64,000 bases of DNA from CAVQRC01 sp963715045 (GTDB lineage: Bacteria; Planctomycetota; Planctomycetia; Pirellulales; Lacipirellulaceae): assembly GCA_963715045.1 (NCBI GenBank), contig CAVQRC010000001.1, forward strand, positions 304,105 to 368,104, read 5' to 3'. A program made the translations under genes and the position numbers. Below the pieces are notes generated by a model. It saw only the letters and a list, made by a program, of their open reading frames with translations, was not told the DNA's origin and did no database searches. Positions 43,690-54,926 of the stretch are shown in pieces; the stretch's first letter is position 1; each line of letters starts with the position of its first letter.

Positions 43690-44583
43690 ATGTCTCTCCT
43701 CGATCCTGCCGTTCTTGCCAAGCTGGAAGGGCTCGAGCTCCGCGCTCGCAAGATCGTCGAAGGCTACGTCAGTGGGATGCATCGCAGTCCCTTCCAGGGC
43801 TTCTCGATCGAGTTTGCCGAACACCGCGAGTACACGCCCGGCGACGATCTGAGATACCTCGATTGGAAGGTGTTCGGCAAGACAGACAAGTACTATCTCA
43901 AGCAGTATGAGCAGGAAACGAATCTGATCTGCTACCTCGTGCTCGACGCCAGCGAGAGTATGCAGTATCGGGGGCCCGATTCCCCGCTGAGCAAATTCGA
44001 GTACGCGAGCTGTGTCGCGGCAGCACTGGCCCACCTCGTGATCGGGCAGCAGGACAGTGTGGGGCTGGTCACATTCGACAACGCGGTGCGTCAATTCGTG
44101 TCACCCAGCAGCAACCCCTCGCACCTCAAGCAGTTGCTGCATGTGATGCAGGAGACGGATCCCTGTCACAAGACCGACACCGGACGCATCTTTCATGATC
44201 TTGCCGAACGTTTTCGGCACCGGGGCCTGGTGGTCGTCTTGAGCGACTTGTTCGATGACGTGCGGAGTGTTCTCGAGGGAGTCCAGCACCTTCGCCATCG
44301 CCGGCATGATGTGATCGTGCTCCACATGCTCGACGCCGCCGAATTGGATTTTCCGTTCAACCACGTGACGCTCTTCAAGGGGCTGGAATCGCTGCCGGAC
44401 ATCCTGACGGAACCGGGTTCGCTCCGCCGGGCGTATCTGGCCGAAATCGACGCCTATCTCAAACAAGTCAGTGCCGGGTGCCGCAGCCTGCAGGCGGATT
44501 ATGTCCGGGTACGCACCGATCAACCGATCGACGTCGTGTTGTCGCGGTACCTGGCGGATCGTCGCCGCCGCAAAGCGACTTGA
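43690..44583 (+). CDS. DUF58 protein with VWA-like MIDAS
   Basis: A 297-aa DUF58 protein: SPFQGFSIEFAEHREYTPGDDLRYLDWKVF is the family signature. A VWA-type metal site DxSxS is at Asp86-Ser90 (DASES). It has no membrane segment, unlike many DUF58 proteins. It is the usual partner of MoxR; MoxR-DUF58-BatA-like-VWA is the order seen here. Confidence 0.94.
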   Translation: MSLLDPAVLAKLEGLELRARKIVEGYVSGMHRSPFQGFSIEFAEHREYTPGDDLRYLDWKVFGKTDKYYLKQYEQETNLICYLVLDASESMQYRGPDSPLSKFEYASCVAAALAHLVIGQQDSVGLVTFDNAVRQFVSPSSNPSHLKQLLHVMQETDPCHKTDTGRIFHDLAERFRHRGLVVVLSDLFDDVRSVLEGVQHLRHRRHDVIVLHMLDAAELDFPFNHVTLFKGLESLPDILTEPGSLRRAYLAEIDAYLKQVSAGCRSLQADYVRVRTDQPIDVVLSRYLADRRRRKAT

Positions 44584-44601
44584 AGACCCGAGGCCCATGT
44601 C

Positions 44602-46830
44602 GTGAGTTCGCTCGTTCCACCGCTGGCATTCGGCTTTGGCAACCTGGCCATGCTGGGTTGGCTCGCGGTGGCCGCTGCGCCGTTGTTGATTCATCTCTAC
44701 AATCGACATCGGCATCGTGAGGCACCCTGGGCCGCGATGGAGTTCATCCTGGCTGCACTCCGCAAACATTCGCGGCGGCTGCGGTTGCATCAATGGTTGC
44801 TGCTCGCCGTGCGGACGGCACTGATTCTGCTCGTCGTGATCGCACTGGCCGAACCGTATACGAGTGAATTGGGCCTCACGTTTGCTCCCGGCAAGCCCAC
44901 GCACCGCGTATTCGTCATCGACACTTCGTTCTCGATGGATGCCCTGGTCGATCAGCAGTCGCGGCTCGACGTGGCCAAGAGACTCATCGCCGATCTCGTC
45001 GCCGACACGGTCCAGGGCGATGGCTTCACGTTGGTCCGGATGAGCGATCCGCCCACCGCGATCGTGCGAAGCCCGGCGTTTTCGCGGCAGGACTTTCTCG
45101 CGGAGCTGCAGGCGGTGGAAATCACCCACGGCGGGGCCGACCTGGCCGCCGCCTTGGCGGTGACCGAACGCCTCATCGCCGACGCCCGCCGACTGGAGCC
45201 GCGTCTTGAGCGGCAAGAGGTGTACATCGTCTCCGACCTCGGTAAGACGACGTGGTTATCCGGCACCGAGCGCGATGAAGCTCGCCAGATCGAGGAGCGT
45301 GCCCGGGCGATTGCCGCCGACGCCGAGATCATCGTTCTCGACGTGGGGCGTGACTCCCCCACAAATCTTGCCGTCGAGCGGTTCGCGTGCCGTGAACCAC
45401 TCGTCGTGAACGGACGAGACGCGTCGTTCGAGATCGGCGTCCGTAACTTTTCCGCGGAGCCTGTCGAGAACTGCGAAGTCAGTCTCCTCATCGACGATAC
45501 GGTCGTTGCTCGTCGGCAGGTTGATATCCCTCCCCAGGCAGCGGTGACCGTTCCTTTCGTGCATCGCTTCACGGACAGCGGAATGCAGAGCCTGGTTGCC
45601 AGAATCGGCCCCGACGCGGTTTCCATCGACAATCGACGCTGGCTCAGCCTTCGCGTCAAAGACCACGCGTCCGTGCTGTGCGTCGAAGGGCGACGTGGCG
45701 ATGCCTCGTATGTGGCCCACGCGCTGAACCCCGACGGTACGCCCGAATCGCTATTCCTCCCCCGCGTGGTGCCCGAAAGTGGGTTGCTTGAATTACCGCT
45801 GTCCGCGTATGACTGCGTGTTCCTCTGCAACATTGCCCAGTTCACCGTCACCGAGGCCAGGCTCCTCCGCGACTACTTGAGTCGGGGAGGAGGGCTCGTG
45901 TTCGTCCTCGGTGATCAGGTCGTACCGGATTACTACAACCGCCTGTTGAGTGAGGCCGAGTTTGTCGCCAACCCGGTGGGGCAGCCGAGCTCGGCTGACG
46001 CGGAGGAAGCGGTCGAGGACCGCGGTCGCTTGCTGCCTGCGAGGATCGAGAGCCGGGTGCCTCGGGGGGACTATCGCTTCGAAATCCCGGAGAACTGGCA
46101 CCCCATCGTGGCCGACTTTCGCGGGGCCAACGCCGGCCTGTTGTCGACGCCGATCTACGAGTACTTTCGCCTGGAGCCGCTCGACGAAGCGCCGCGGGCC
46201 GAAGTCGCGTTGTCCTTCGAGGGGGGCGATCCGGCGATCATGATCGAGCCGCTGGGAGGAGGACAGGTGGTGTTGATTGCGACCGCCGTTTCGCTGCCCA
46301 CCCGTCTCGAGGCCTCACTGCCGATGAACGCGTGGGCGGCCTGGCCGAGCTTTCTCCCCATGATCCGGGAAGTCGTGTTCGCCGCGGTCGGGCGTCAGAA
46401 CGACCAGTTCAACTTCCAGGTTGGGGATTCCCTGTTTACGGCGTTGCCGATCGAGGGCGAGCCGATTGTGCGGATCACGTTGCCCTCGGGGGGCGAGCAC
46501 GTGGTTCGCCGTCAACCGCAGAGTGAACCGCGAGGATGGTCTTACCTCGCCGACACGGAGAGTGGGCTGTACGCGGTTCGCCAGGGCGAGGCAGACCCCG
46601 CCATTCCTTTGGCCGTCAATGTCGATACGGCCGAAAGCGAGCTGGCACGCGTGGCCCCGGCCGAGGTTCCCCCGCCGATGAAAGTGCGGACATCGATTCC
46701 GCAAGCCGATCGACCCGGCGACCCTCAAACCGCGCAGCGACAGCATTTACATCGCGGCTTACTGCTTGCGGCCGTAGCGCTCGCCGTTGGTGAGCTGATT
46801 CTCGCCTGGCACTTGGGTCGAGGTGTCTGA
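44602..46830 (+). CDS. BatA-like membrane protein with VWA domain
   Basis: A 742-aa protein starting at GTG 44602. An N-terminal BatA-type pair of helices (LAMLGWLAVAAAPLLIHLYNRHRHREAPWAAMEFI, then WLLLAVRTALILLVVIALAEPY) is followed by a VWA domain (VIDTSFSMD, DxSxS), a CARDB-like beta region, a large glutamine-amidotransferase-like region and a C-terminal helix. Its stop codon directly abuts the next ATG. It probably forms a membrane-anchored complex with the next gene product, matured by MoxR. Confidence 0.88.
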   Translation: MSSLVPPLAFGFGNLAMLGWLAVAAAPLLIHLYNRHRHREAPWAAMEFILAALRKHSRRLRLHQWLLLAVRTALILLVVIALAEPYTSELGLTFAPGKPTHRVFVIDTSFSMDALVDQQSRLDVAKRLIADLVADTVQGDGFTLVRMSDPPTAIVRSPAFSRQDFLAELQAVEITHGGADLAAALAVTERLIADARRLEPRLERQEVYIVSDLGKTTWLSGTERDEARQIEERARAIAADAEIIVLDVGRDSPTNLAVERFACREPLVVNGRDASFEIGVRNFSAEPVENCEVSLLIDDTVVARRQVDIPPQAAVTVPFVHRFTDSGMQSLVARIGPDAVSIDNRRWLSLRVKDHASVLCVEGRRGDASYVAHALNPDGTPESLFLPRVVPESGLLELPLSAYDCVFLCNIAQFTVTEARLLRDYLSRGGGLVFVLGDQVVPDYYNRLLSEAEFVANPVGQPSSADAEEAVEDRGRLLPARIESRVPRGDYRFEIPENWHPIVADFRGANAGLLSTPIYEYFRLEPLDEAPRAEVALSFEGGDPAIMIEPLGGGQVVLIATAVSLPTRLEASLPMNAWAAWPSFLPMIREVVFAAVGRQNDQFNFQVGDSLFTALPIEGEPIVRITLPSGGEHVVRRQPQSEPRGWSYLADTESGLYAVRQGEADPAIPLAVNVDTAESELARVAPAEVPPPMKVRTSIPQADRPGDPQTAQRQHLHRGLLLAAVALAVGELILAWHLGRGV

Positions 46831-49218
46831 ATGGACGGGACACTTTCCGACTCGCTCGTAGACTGGCTCGCCGGTGAACCGCACGCCAAGGGGCAGGGTA
46901 CCGCGTGGCATTTCGAATCCAGCTGGGAGCTGCCGCCCTGGATGACGCTGGTGGTGATCGGATTGATTGTCGCCACCGTGTTGTACGTCTATTCGCGAGA
47001 GTCGGCTGTACTCTCGCGGCGGCTGCGAGTGCTGCTGGCCAGTTTGCGGCTGGCCGCGATTGGCCTGTTGCTGCTGATGATCTCTGAAGCGTTCATTGGA
47101 CTGCAGCGTACGGGCTTGCCTTCGGTGGCGGTGATTCTGGATCGCTCCGGGAGCATGGGCATCACCGATCCCTACGACCCCGACGGACGCGAAAGGATTC
47201 AGACGGCACTCGGAATCAACACGCCCCGCTTGCCGTCACGGCTGGAGCTCGCCAAGCGGCTGTTGCTCGGCAAACGTGACCTGCTGGGGCACTTGCACGA
47301 GCGCTACAGTGTCGACGCGTATCTCGTCGACGACACCGTGTCTCACGCCAATGGCGGTGTCACGGACGTGACCCGGGAGATCGCTGAAGCGACCGCCAAT
47401 GAGGATCCCGCGCGGGCCACACGCCTGGGAGCGGCGGTCCGGGAAGTGCTGGCTGCCAACCAGGGGGCGCCGCCGGCCGCCGTGGTGCTGCTCTCCGACG
47501 GGATTACGACGAGCGGACAGACGCTACCCGACGCCGCCAGTTCCGCACAACGCAAAGGTGTTCCGCTGTATGTCGTCGGGATCGGAGAAGAAACCGCCGG
47601 CAGAGACGTCCAGATCGCCGATGCGTTGGTCGACGACGCAGTATTTGCCGGCGATATCCTCTCAGTGGAAGCCGTCGTCGAGGCCACCGGGCTGGCCGGT
47701 CGGCCCGCGAACGTGACGCTCCGCGACGCGGAGACCAATGAAGTCCTGGCTGAAGCCGAGGTCCGTCTTGGTGACCTGGACGACACCCAACGGGTGCGGC
47801 TGCTGTATCGCACGGAGTCGCCCGGCGAACTCCAGCTCGAACTCGAGGTCGAAGCGTTCGCGGACGAACTCGACACCGAAAATAATCTCATCGCACGCAC
47901 GGTCCAGGTACGCGACGAACAAGTTCGGGTCCTGCTCGCCACATCCGCGCCGACTTACGAGTTCCGCTTCCTCAAGCACCTCCTCGAACGAGATGAGACC
48001 ATCGATCTGGACGTCTTTCTGCAGCAAGCCGATGCACGCTATGCCCAGCAGGATCAATCGGCGATTGCCGTGTTCCCGGTCCGTCGCGAGGACTTGTACC
48101 GCTACGACGTGTTGATCGTCGGCGACCTTGATCCGCGGCGACTCGGACGATCCGTGATGAGGAATATCAAGTCCTTCGTTACCGAGAAAGGGGGAGGTCT
48201 GATCCTCGTCGCCGGACCGCGATTCATGCCCGAGCGGTTCGTGGACGTCGAACCGATCGTGGACCTCCTGCCGTTCGAACCATCGGCCATCGATGCGCTG
48301 GATCTCGGCCAGGATCCTCGTGCCGGTTTCGTCATGCAGCCCACCGCGATCGGACTGTTGAACCCGGCGCTACAGTTGGGAGATTCCCCGACGGAAACCG
48401 CGGAGATCTGGAAGCGGCTTCCACCGCTCTACTGGATGCTGCCGATTCGCAATCTCAAACCGGCAGCACGAGTCCTCGCCGAGCATCCTCCGCAGTCGAT
48501 TTCCGCACGCGGGAGACTTCCGCTGGTGATCCTGCAGTATGTCGGTGCGGGCAAAGTGTTGTTTCACGCCACGGATGAAACCTATCGCTGGCGGTATCAG
48601 GTGGGTGATGTGTACTTCGCCCGCTACTGGGTTCAGGCGATCCGCTATCTCGCCAGGTCGAAGCTGCTCGGTGGCGATCATCGAGTCGAAGTTTCGGCCG
48701 CCCGACCCGAGTTCGCACAGGGGGAACCGGTGCGGATTCGCGCCCGCTTCTTCGACGAACGACGTGCGCCGGTCGCCAACGACGGGGTCCAGCTGTTGGT
48801 CCAGAATCGCCTCGACGCGCGGCGGTTCGTGACGCTGACCCGGACGGCGACCGCCCGTGGCATTTTCGAGGGAACCCTGACCGATCTTGCCCCAGGCCAA
48901 TATGATGTCATGATGGTAACGCCAGCGAGCGAAGGCCGGGCACCCCGAGACGCGTTTCGTGTTCTCGCGCCTCCGGGCGAATTCGCCCGCACCACGCGGG
49001 ATACAGCCGCCCTCGCTCAGGCGGCTCAGATCTCTCTCGGCCGATTTTATGAACTTCATGAAGCCGACGAGATCCTGACCGACTTGCCCCGCGGTCGACA
49101 GGTGCCGATCGAACCCTTGCCACCCCTGACGATCTGGAACCAGTGGTGGTTGCTGGCGACGGTGGTCGGTTTGTTTTCCACCGAGTGGTTGATTCGCAAG
49201 CGAAAGGGCCTGTTGTGA
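46831..49218 (+). CDS. Membrane VWA / GATase1-like protein
   Basis: A 795-aa protein with two N-terminal helices (about 37-54 and 64-82). A VWA domain with MIDAS DRSGSMG is followed by a glutamine-amidotransferase-like region (LIVGDLDPRRLG, GGGLILVAGPRF) and a C-terminal helix (WWLLATVVGLFSTEWLI). It overlaps the following gene by 4 nt (GTGA). It appears paralogous in layout to the preceding BatA-like protein. Confidence 0.88.
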   Translation: MDGTLSDSLVDWLAGEPHAKGQGTAWHFESSWELPPWMTLVVIGLIVATVLYVYSRESAVLSRRLRVLLASLRLAAIGLLLLMISEAFIGLQRTGLPSVAVILDRSGSMGITDPYDPDGRERIQTALGINTPRLPSRLELAKRLLLGKRDLLGHLHERYSVDAYLVDDTVSHANGGVTDVTREIAEATANEDPARATRLGAAVREVLAANQGAPPAAVVLLSDGITTSGQTLPDAASSAQRKGVPLYVVGIGEETAGRDVQIADALVDDAVFAGDILSVEAVVEATGLAGRPANVTLRDAETNEVLAEAEVRLGDLDDTQRVRLLYRTESPGELQLELEVEAFADELDTENNLIARTVQVRDEQVRVLLATSAPTYEFRFLKHLLERDETIDLDVFLQQADARYAQQDQSAIAVFPVRREDLYRYDVLIVGDLDPRRLGRSVMRNIKSFVTEKGGGLILVAGPRFMPERFVDVEPIVDLLPFEPSAIDALDLGQDPRAGFVMQPTAIGLLNPALQLGDSPTETAEIWKRLPPLYWMLPIRNLKPAARVLAEHPPQSISARGRLPLVILQYVGAGKVLFHATDETYRWRYQVGDVYFARYWVQAIRYLARSKLLGGDHRVEVSAARPEFAQGEPVRIRARFFDERRAPVANDGVQLLVQNRLDARRFVTLTRTATARGIFEGTLTDLAPGQYDVMMVTPASEGRAPRDAFRVLAPPGEFARTTRDTAALAQAAQISLGRFYELHEADEILTDLPRGRQVPIEPLPPLTIWNQWWLLATVVGLFSTEWLIRKRKGLL

Positions 49219-51975
49219 AGTCCTCCGCCCAGCACCCGGTGACCGCCCGGCTGAGCAGCGTTGGTGGTTCGCTGCGGCGAATCACGTTGCTTGCCGTTCT
49301 ACTTCGGATGCTGACGTTGTCGATCGTGGCGATCGTGGTGATCGGGCTGATCGACTATGGGGTGCGGATCGAGGATCGCGGGTTGCGGGTGATGGCGACC
49401 GGGTTGGTGTGGGGGGTCATCGGGTACGGGATCTTACAGTTCGTGAATGCGGTGCGATCCAGTCGGAGCACGGCGGTCGCGGTTGCCCAGCGTGTCGAAC
49501 GGCACTTTCCCGCCGTGGGCGATCGGCTTTCTTCGGCGGTGGCGTTTCTCGCACAGGATGAAGACGATCCGCTCGCCGGCTCGGCTGCCTTGCGGAGGAG
49601 CGTGATCAGCGAAGCAGCGGACGATGTGGCCGTGTTGCCGTTGATGCGGGCCGTCGATCGAACGCAACTCACACGCGCCGCCCGATCCTTCGCCGTGGGC
49701 CTGATTGCCTTGGTGGGTCTTGTTGCACTTGGCGGGGATTCTGTTTCGATCGCCGCCCGACGACTGGCCAATCCGTTTGGCGAGCTGGATTGGCCCCGCA
49801 CGCATCACCTCGAATTCGTTAATCCGCTCGATCAAATGGCGGCCGGCGGGCGGTTTGAGGCGCGGCTCGTTGATCGAGGAGGAGTGCTTCCCGACGACGT
49901 GCTCATCCATTACCGATATCGCCGAGGTCGGGGGTGGGCGGAAGAGTCGTTGCCCATGCGGCCATTCGAGGCGTCGATGATTGCGGTGCGGGATAACGTC
50001 CGCGAGACATTTGAGTTTCGTGCCTCGGGGGGAGACGACGACTCGATGCAATGGCACCACGTGCGGGTCATCGATCCGCCCAAGCTGGCGAGCCTCGCGA
50101 TTACGATCCATCCACCCAGCTACACGGGCTACCTGGCTTACCAGGCCGAGCGGCCGATGCACGTCCTCGCCGGTTCGGGGATCGAGTTGCGTGGCGTCGC
50201 GACCGCGGCGCTGAGCGCGGCGGCGGCGGTTCTGGAAGACGGGACGCGCGTGCCGGCGGACCTCGCGGCCGATCGCCAGACGTTCACGATTCCCCCCGAT
50301 CGATGGCGGGCAGAAGTGACCATGCCCTATCGTTGGGATCTCGCCAACGCCGACGGCTTCGCGGCGACAGAAGAACGTGAATTGCTCCGCGTTGTGGACG
50401 ACCCGCCGCCGACGGTGGCGTTCGAGCTGCCCGCAGCCCAGGAGTTTGTCACGCCTCAGGCGACGCTGCCGTTGAAACTCATCATCAAAGACAATCTCGC
50501 GGTCCAACGGGTCGAACTCGTGATTCGGCGTACACCCGAGACGGCGGACGACGCCGCGCGGCTGGAAGTTTATCGCCAGGATGCACCACCGCAATCCGCC
50601 CGCGGCCAGTCACCACTTGCCGATGATGGCCAGCGGCTGATTGTGGAGCAGATGTGGGAACTGGCACCGCTCGGACTGGCTCCGGGAGACAAGCTCTCAG
50701 TCGACGTGGTCGCGGCCGATTTTCGCCCGGGCGAAAGCCGCACGGGCAGTCCCCGGATCATCCACGTGATTTCCCCTGTCGAACTCCAGCAGCGGCTGGC
50801 CGGTCAACAGGACTACATCCTCAGCCAGCTTGCGCAGGCCGTCGAACACCTGCGGACCGCTCGCGAAGATACGCGATCGCTGTCGTTGGAGTTGGAACAA
50901 GAAGCCGATCTGCCGACCGACTTCCTCCAGCAGACGCAGGCGATCGAGCTCATGCATCGAGGTGTCGACGCGGCCCTGGTCGACCCCGCAGAGGGATTGC
51001 TGGCCGAGATCCGCCGGCTGCTCGGCGAGGTGGAGCGAAATCAGGCCGACGCCCCCGAACTCCAGATGCGGATGAAGGATCTCGAGGTCGAACTGCAACG
51101 CCTCGCCGGGGGGCCGCTCGCGGAAGTCCGTCAGAACCTGACCGCGGCCATGAAGAGCGCCCGCGGTGATCGCGCGCCGCGGGACGAACTGGCTGCCAGC
51201 CTGGCCCGAACCACGGCACAGCAGACCGAAGTCATCGACACACTTCAGGCGAAACTGGGAGATCTGGCCCAGTGGGCCGGTTTCAAACAGTTCGCCCGAG
51301 ACATCATGAAACTTCAACTCGATCAACAGCAACTCGCCGAAACGACTCGCGAAGTCGGGTTGGACATGCTCGCGGCCGATCCGCAGCAGACGCTGCCAGA
51401 GAATGAAGCCGCCAAACGCATCGCCCGAACTCAGACCGCCCTCGCCCGACGCATGGAGGTCGCTGCTCGGCGGATGCAGGAGATGGTCGCCACCGTTGCC
51501 GACGACGAACCGGTCGCTGCCGAAACGTTGGCCGACGCGTTGCATCGGTCGCGGCAACTGGGAATTGCCCAGGCCATGCGGCAGGCGGCCCAGCAGGTGA
51601 ACGAGGGTCAGATCGGTCAGGCTTTGCGGAATCAGGACCAGGCGGCCAAGGACCTCCAGGAAGTCCTCGACACGCTCCGCAATCGCCGGGAGCACGAACT
51701 GGATCGGCTGCTCGAAAAAATCGTCGAGGCCGAACAAGATCTGGCGGAACTTGCGGAACAGGTTGGGGGCCATCGGCAAGAACTGGACCAGGCAACCCCA
51801 CCCCGAGAGCCCGATCTCGAACGCTTGACCCGCGAAGCGGAACAACTCGAAGCGTCTCTCGAGCGGATGGCGCGGCGACTGGAGCGGCTCGATGCGGAAC
51901 AGGCGGCCAGGAGCACGACCCGAGCGGCCCAGCGACTGCAACAGGCCCCGCCGTCGACCGCCGAAGGAAACAGGG
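49215..51975 (+). CDS. DUF4175-like membrane protein, N-terminal part (frame breaks follow)
   Basis: GTG start overlapping the previous stop. Two N-terminal hydrophobic hairpins (about residues 17-38 and 50-68) and a third helix (about 160-178) are followed by Ig-like/beta domains. A long coiled coil rich in Gln, Glu, Arg and Leu starts at about residue 515. Near 51970-51990 (GGAAACAGGGTCC) the frame changes by one base, and the coiled coil continues in the other frame. The unshifted frame runs on to 52184 as Arg/Ser/Gly-rich nonsense. It is a typical planctomycete member of the MoxR/BatA cluster. Confidence 0.82.
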
Positions 51976-52837
51976 TCCACCCAAGGCAACCATCAGTCGG
52001 CCCCGCCGGCCCGCCAGGCCGAGCAGGCAGAACGAGATCTCGAGCAAGCTCGCCAGGAGTTGGCAGAGAAGCGTCAAGCCGTCGAGCGGCAGTTGGCCGC
52101 GCAGCAACTCGCCGCACTCAAAACCACGCTGACCGGTTTACTCGACAGCCAACGGCGGGTGGTCGAGGACATCCTCCTCTATGAGCGTCTGCAGCAGGAA
52201 AACACGGAGCTCACCCGGGGCCAACGGCTGGGATTGGGAAACCTGGCCGCCCAGCAGGAATTGCTGGCGACCGAAACGCGGGCGATCGCCCGTAGTGTCC
52301 GCGGCCTGGGAGTCTTTACGCTGGCTCTCGAATTCGCCGCCGGCGATATGGATCAGGCCGCTGCCCGCTTGGAAAAAGACGAAACCGATACGGCGGTGCA
52401 GGAATCGGCGCAGCGGGCGGTTACCCGTCTGGAGTGTCTGGTTCAGGCACTCGAAGAAGAGCAGAACCAACCCGCCGAAGAATCTCCGCCCAACCAGCAG
52501 CCAGGGGAGGGGGGCGGCGAGCAACCCTCCGACCAGCAGCAAGGCCCTCAACTTCAAATGGCCGAGTTGAAACTGCTGCAAGCCATCCAGACCGAACTGT
52601 TCAAGGCTACCAGAAACTTCGAAGAACGAATCGCCCGAAGGAGCGATCGCGACGTCGCTGCTCCACCGACCGCCACGGTCCCACGACCTGGCCAGCCGCC
52701 GACCGCAGTTAGCCGCCACACCTGACATCCAGAAGTTAAGCGAAGCCGATCGTGCCGAATACGATCGCCTCGGCCGAGAACAAGCCAGACTCGCGGAACT
52801 CGTAGAAACCATCACCACCAGAGTTCGGCAGCCATGA
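51976..52837 (+). CDS. DUF4175-like membrane protein, C-terminal part
   Basis: Continues the coiled coil (QAEQAERDLEQARQELAEKR, then Gln/Glu-rich helices). The +1-shifted frame stops at 52725 with QPPTAVSRHT, but a second one-base shift between about 52620 and 52715 gives TPDIQKLSEADRAEYDRL and REQARLAELVETITTRVRQP, ending at 52837. That ending resembles the usual C-terminal helix of these proteins. So this one gene carries two breaks. Confidence 0.75.
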
Positions 52838-52888
52838 CGAAAGCCTGACGCTCGAGCCCGGAATCACCTCGTCAAACCGCAAAATCCC

Positions 52889-52993
52889 ACACAAGCTCCA
52901 AATACCAAATGACCACAGTTGCCAAAGAAGCGAGTCGAGATTTCAGATTTGATTTTTTTGTATTGAGATTTGTTTGTAATTTGGTGCTTGTGT
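52889..52993. repeat. AT-rich inverted repeat element
   Basis: Left arm ACACAAGCTCCAAATACCAA at 52889, right arm ending GGTGCTTGTGT at 52993, complementary with few mismatches over about 22 bp. The AT-rich interior (TTTGATTTTTTTG) contrasts sharply with the GC-rich neighbours. It is probably a palindromic repeat element and may also act as a terminator between the DUF4175 gene and the next gene. Confidence 0.75.
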
Positions 52994-53055
52994 TTTGAGA
53001 TTTCGGGGTCCCCCGTGCACGCCTAACACTCCTGAAGCCACCCCACCCCGCTCCC

Positions 53056-53787
53056 ATGTCCCTGCTGATTCTTCTCATCGCGTTGCAGTCGGCTCCCGCT
53101 CCCAACGTAGACGACGACCTGTTTTCGGATCTCGGGCAGGAGCTCCTCGAAGAATCTGCGGCTCAAGACCCGTCGAAACGCGCGGACGAAGCGCTGTCGC
53201 CGGATGACAGCGCACTCCTCGAAGAACTGGGTGAAGACCTTGGTACTGACGGCGCGAACGATCCTTACGAGCGAATTCTGCGAGAAATGCAGTCTGCCAG
53301 TCGATTGATCCAGGACGGTGATACTTCCGGCAAGGTGAGTACGGCCCAACAGCAGGTTCTCGACGACCTGGCGGCATTGATCGACCAGATGCGTCGACGG
53401 GATCCGCAATCGCCGGCAAGCTCCTCTTCGTCGCCCCAACAAAGCGTTCGTTCCCAGCCGGAACCGCCTCGGCAGCAGTCCCAAGAGCCGCAGCAGGCTC
53501 AGGCAGAGACTTCGGGGCCGGAGACGCAGCAGTCGGAAACGGCTGCCCAGGATTCGAGTAATCGCCTCGGCCGCCGCGATGTGGACGAAGTGAACGTGGC
53601 GGGCATGGAAGGGCTGTTCGAGGAATTGTGGGGGCATCTCCCGAAACGCGACCGCGAACGGATGGTGGAATCTCCCTTCGATCGTTTCCTTCCCAAGTAC
53701 GAGTGGGAGATCGAACGGTACTTTCGTCGTCTGGCGGAGGATCCGGACCTGAGTCAGCAGCCTCGGGATCCGCCACCTGTTCCCTGA
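53056..53787 (+). CDS. Secreted planctomycete-type hypothetical protein
   Basis: A 243-aa protein with a short hydrophobic N-terminus, an acidic N-terminal half, a Ser/Gln/Pro linker and a C-terminal segment LFEELWGHLPKRDRERMVESPFDRFLPKYE followed by EIERYFRRLAED. The WGHLP...RMVESP...FLPKYE pattern is one I associate with a planctomycete family encoded after MoxR/BatA/DUF4175 genes. The role is unknown. Confidence 0.7.
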   Translation: MSLLILLIALQSAPAPNVDDDLFSDLGQELLEESAAQDPSKRADEALSPDDSALLEELGEDLGTDGANDPYERILREMQSASRLIQDGDTSGKVSTAQQQVLDDLAALIDQMRRRDPQSPASSSSSPQQSVRSQPEPPRQQSQEPQQAQAETSGPETQQSETAAQDSSNRLGRRDVDEVNVAGMEGLFEELWGHLPKRDRERMVESPFDRFLPKYEWEIERYFRRLAEDPDLSQQPRDPPPVP

Positions 53788-53846
53788 AAACCGATTTTGA
53801 AATTGGCGTGCCGAGTTCAGTCAGATCACGGTCCCAGGATGCTTTG

Positions 53847-54917
53847 ATGCCTTCAATCTTTCTCATCGGCGGTCGGAGATGCCGCGCCGGCGTGCTCGCG
53901 ACGGCAGGGCTGCTGAGCGTCTGCTGGCCAACGCTCGTCCTGGCTCAGGGGACTTCCCTTGACCCGGAGAAAACGGCTGCCAGGCTCTTCACTCCAGCCG
54001 CCGCCGAGGCAACTGAGCGGGGGTTGGCATTTCTCGCGGCGCAGCTGCGTCCCGATGGCTCGCTGGGAACACGCGGCTACAGCCGTAACGTGGCCGTCTG
54101 CTCATTGGCGGGAATGGCGTTCATGTGCGGCGGCAGTACGCCCGGCCGAGGGCTGTATGGCGAACACGTCGACCGCTGCGTCGCTTACGTGCTCGAGCAA
54201 TCGGGGGACAGCGGGTTTCTGAGTGCCGACGCGGCGACGAGTCACGGGCCGATGTATGGTCATGGATTCGCCACGCTGTTCCTGGCCGAATGCTACGGGA
54301 TGTCGGCCCGCGAAGATCTTCGCGACAAACTCGACAAGGCGGTCGGCTTGATCGTCTCGACCCAGAATTCCGAAGGTGGCTGGCGGTACCTGCCGGAGCG
54401 CAACGACGCGGACATTTCGGTTACCGTCTGCCAGGTGATGGCCCTGCGGGCGGCGCGGAACGCGGGCATCCACGTCCCTGGCGAGACCGTGGACCGGGCG
54501 CTCGAGTACGTCAAACGCTGTCAGAATCCGGACGGCGGATTCCGCTACATGCTGCGGGGTGGGCCGAGCCTGTTCCCCCGTTCGGCCGCCGGCGTCGTCG
54601 CTCTGTACAGTGGCGGGATCTACGAAGGACCCGAGATTGAGAGCGGCCTGGTCTATATCGAGCGTTTCGCACCGCAGCGGGCTGCCTTCAACCGCGAAGG
54701 CCACTTCTTCTATGGGCACTACTACGCGGTCCAGGCGATGTGGCACTCCGGGGGCGATCGCTGGGCCGACTGGTACCCGGCGGTTCGCGAAACCATGTTG
54801 GCCAGACAGCGTGCCGACGGATCATGGATCGACAGCATTTGTGCCGAATATGGGACGGCGATGGCATGTATCGTGCTTCAGATGCCGAACAACTTTCTCC
54901 CCATCTTCCAACGCTGA
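53847..54917 (+). CDS. Secreted prenyltransferase/squalene-cyclase-like repeat protein
   Basis: A 356-aa protein with an alpha-toroid repeat fold: QLRPDGSLGTRGY, QNSEGGWRYLPE and QNPDGGFRYML are QxxDGG-type repeats as in squalene cyclase/prenyltransferase domains. A signal region (GVLATAGLLSVCWPTLVLAQ) indicates export, so it is not expected to be a cytosolic cyclase. The catalytic DxDD motif is not seen. The frame is open to 53628, but that overlaps the upstream gene. Confidence 0.82.
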   Translation: MPSIFLIGGRRCRAGVLATAGLLSVCWPTLVLAQGTSLDPEKTAARLFTPAAAEATERGLAFLAAQLRPDGSLGTRGYSRNVAVCSLAGMAFMCGGSTPGRGLYGEHVDRCVAYVLEQSGDSGFLSADAATSHGPMYGHGFATLFLAECYGMSAREDLRDKLDKAVGLIVSTQNSEGGWRYLPERNDADISVTVCQVMALRAARNAGIHVPGETVDRALEYVKRCQNPDGGFRYMLRGGPSLFPRSAAGVVALYSGGIYEGPEIESGLVYIERFAPQRAAFNREGHFFYGHYYAVQAMWHSGGDRWADWYPAVRETMLARQRADGSWIDSICAEYGTAMACIVLQMPNNFLPIFQR

Positions 54918-54926
54918 GCGACACGG

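Noticed and set aside
53600..53846. Longer N-terminus for the prenyltransferase-repeat protein starting at 53628
   Set aside because: It overlaps the upstream gene by 160 bp and encodes Ser/Arg-rich sequence; the ATG at 53847 begins a signal peptide.
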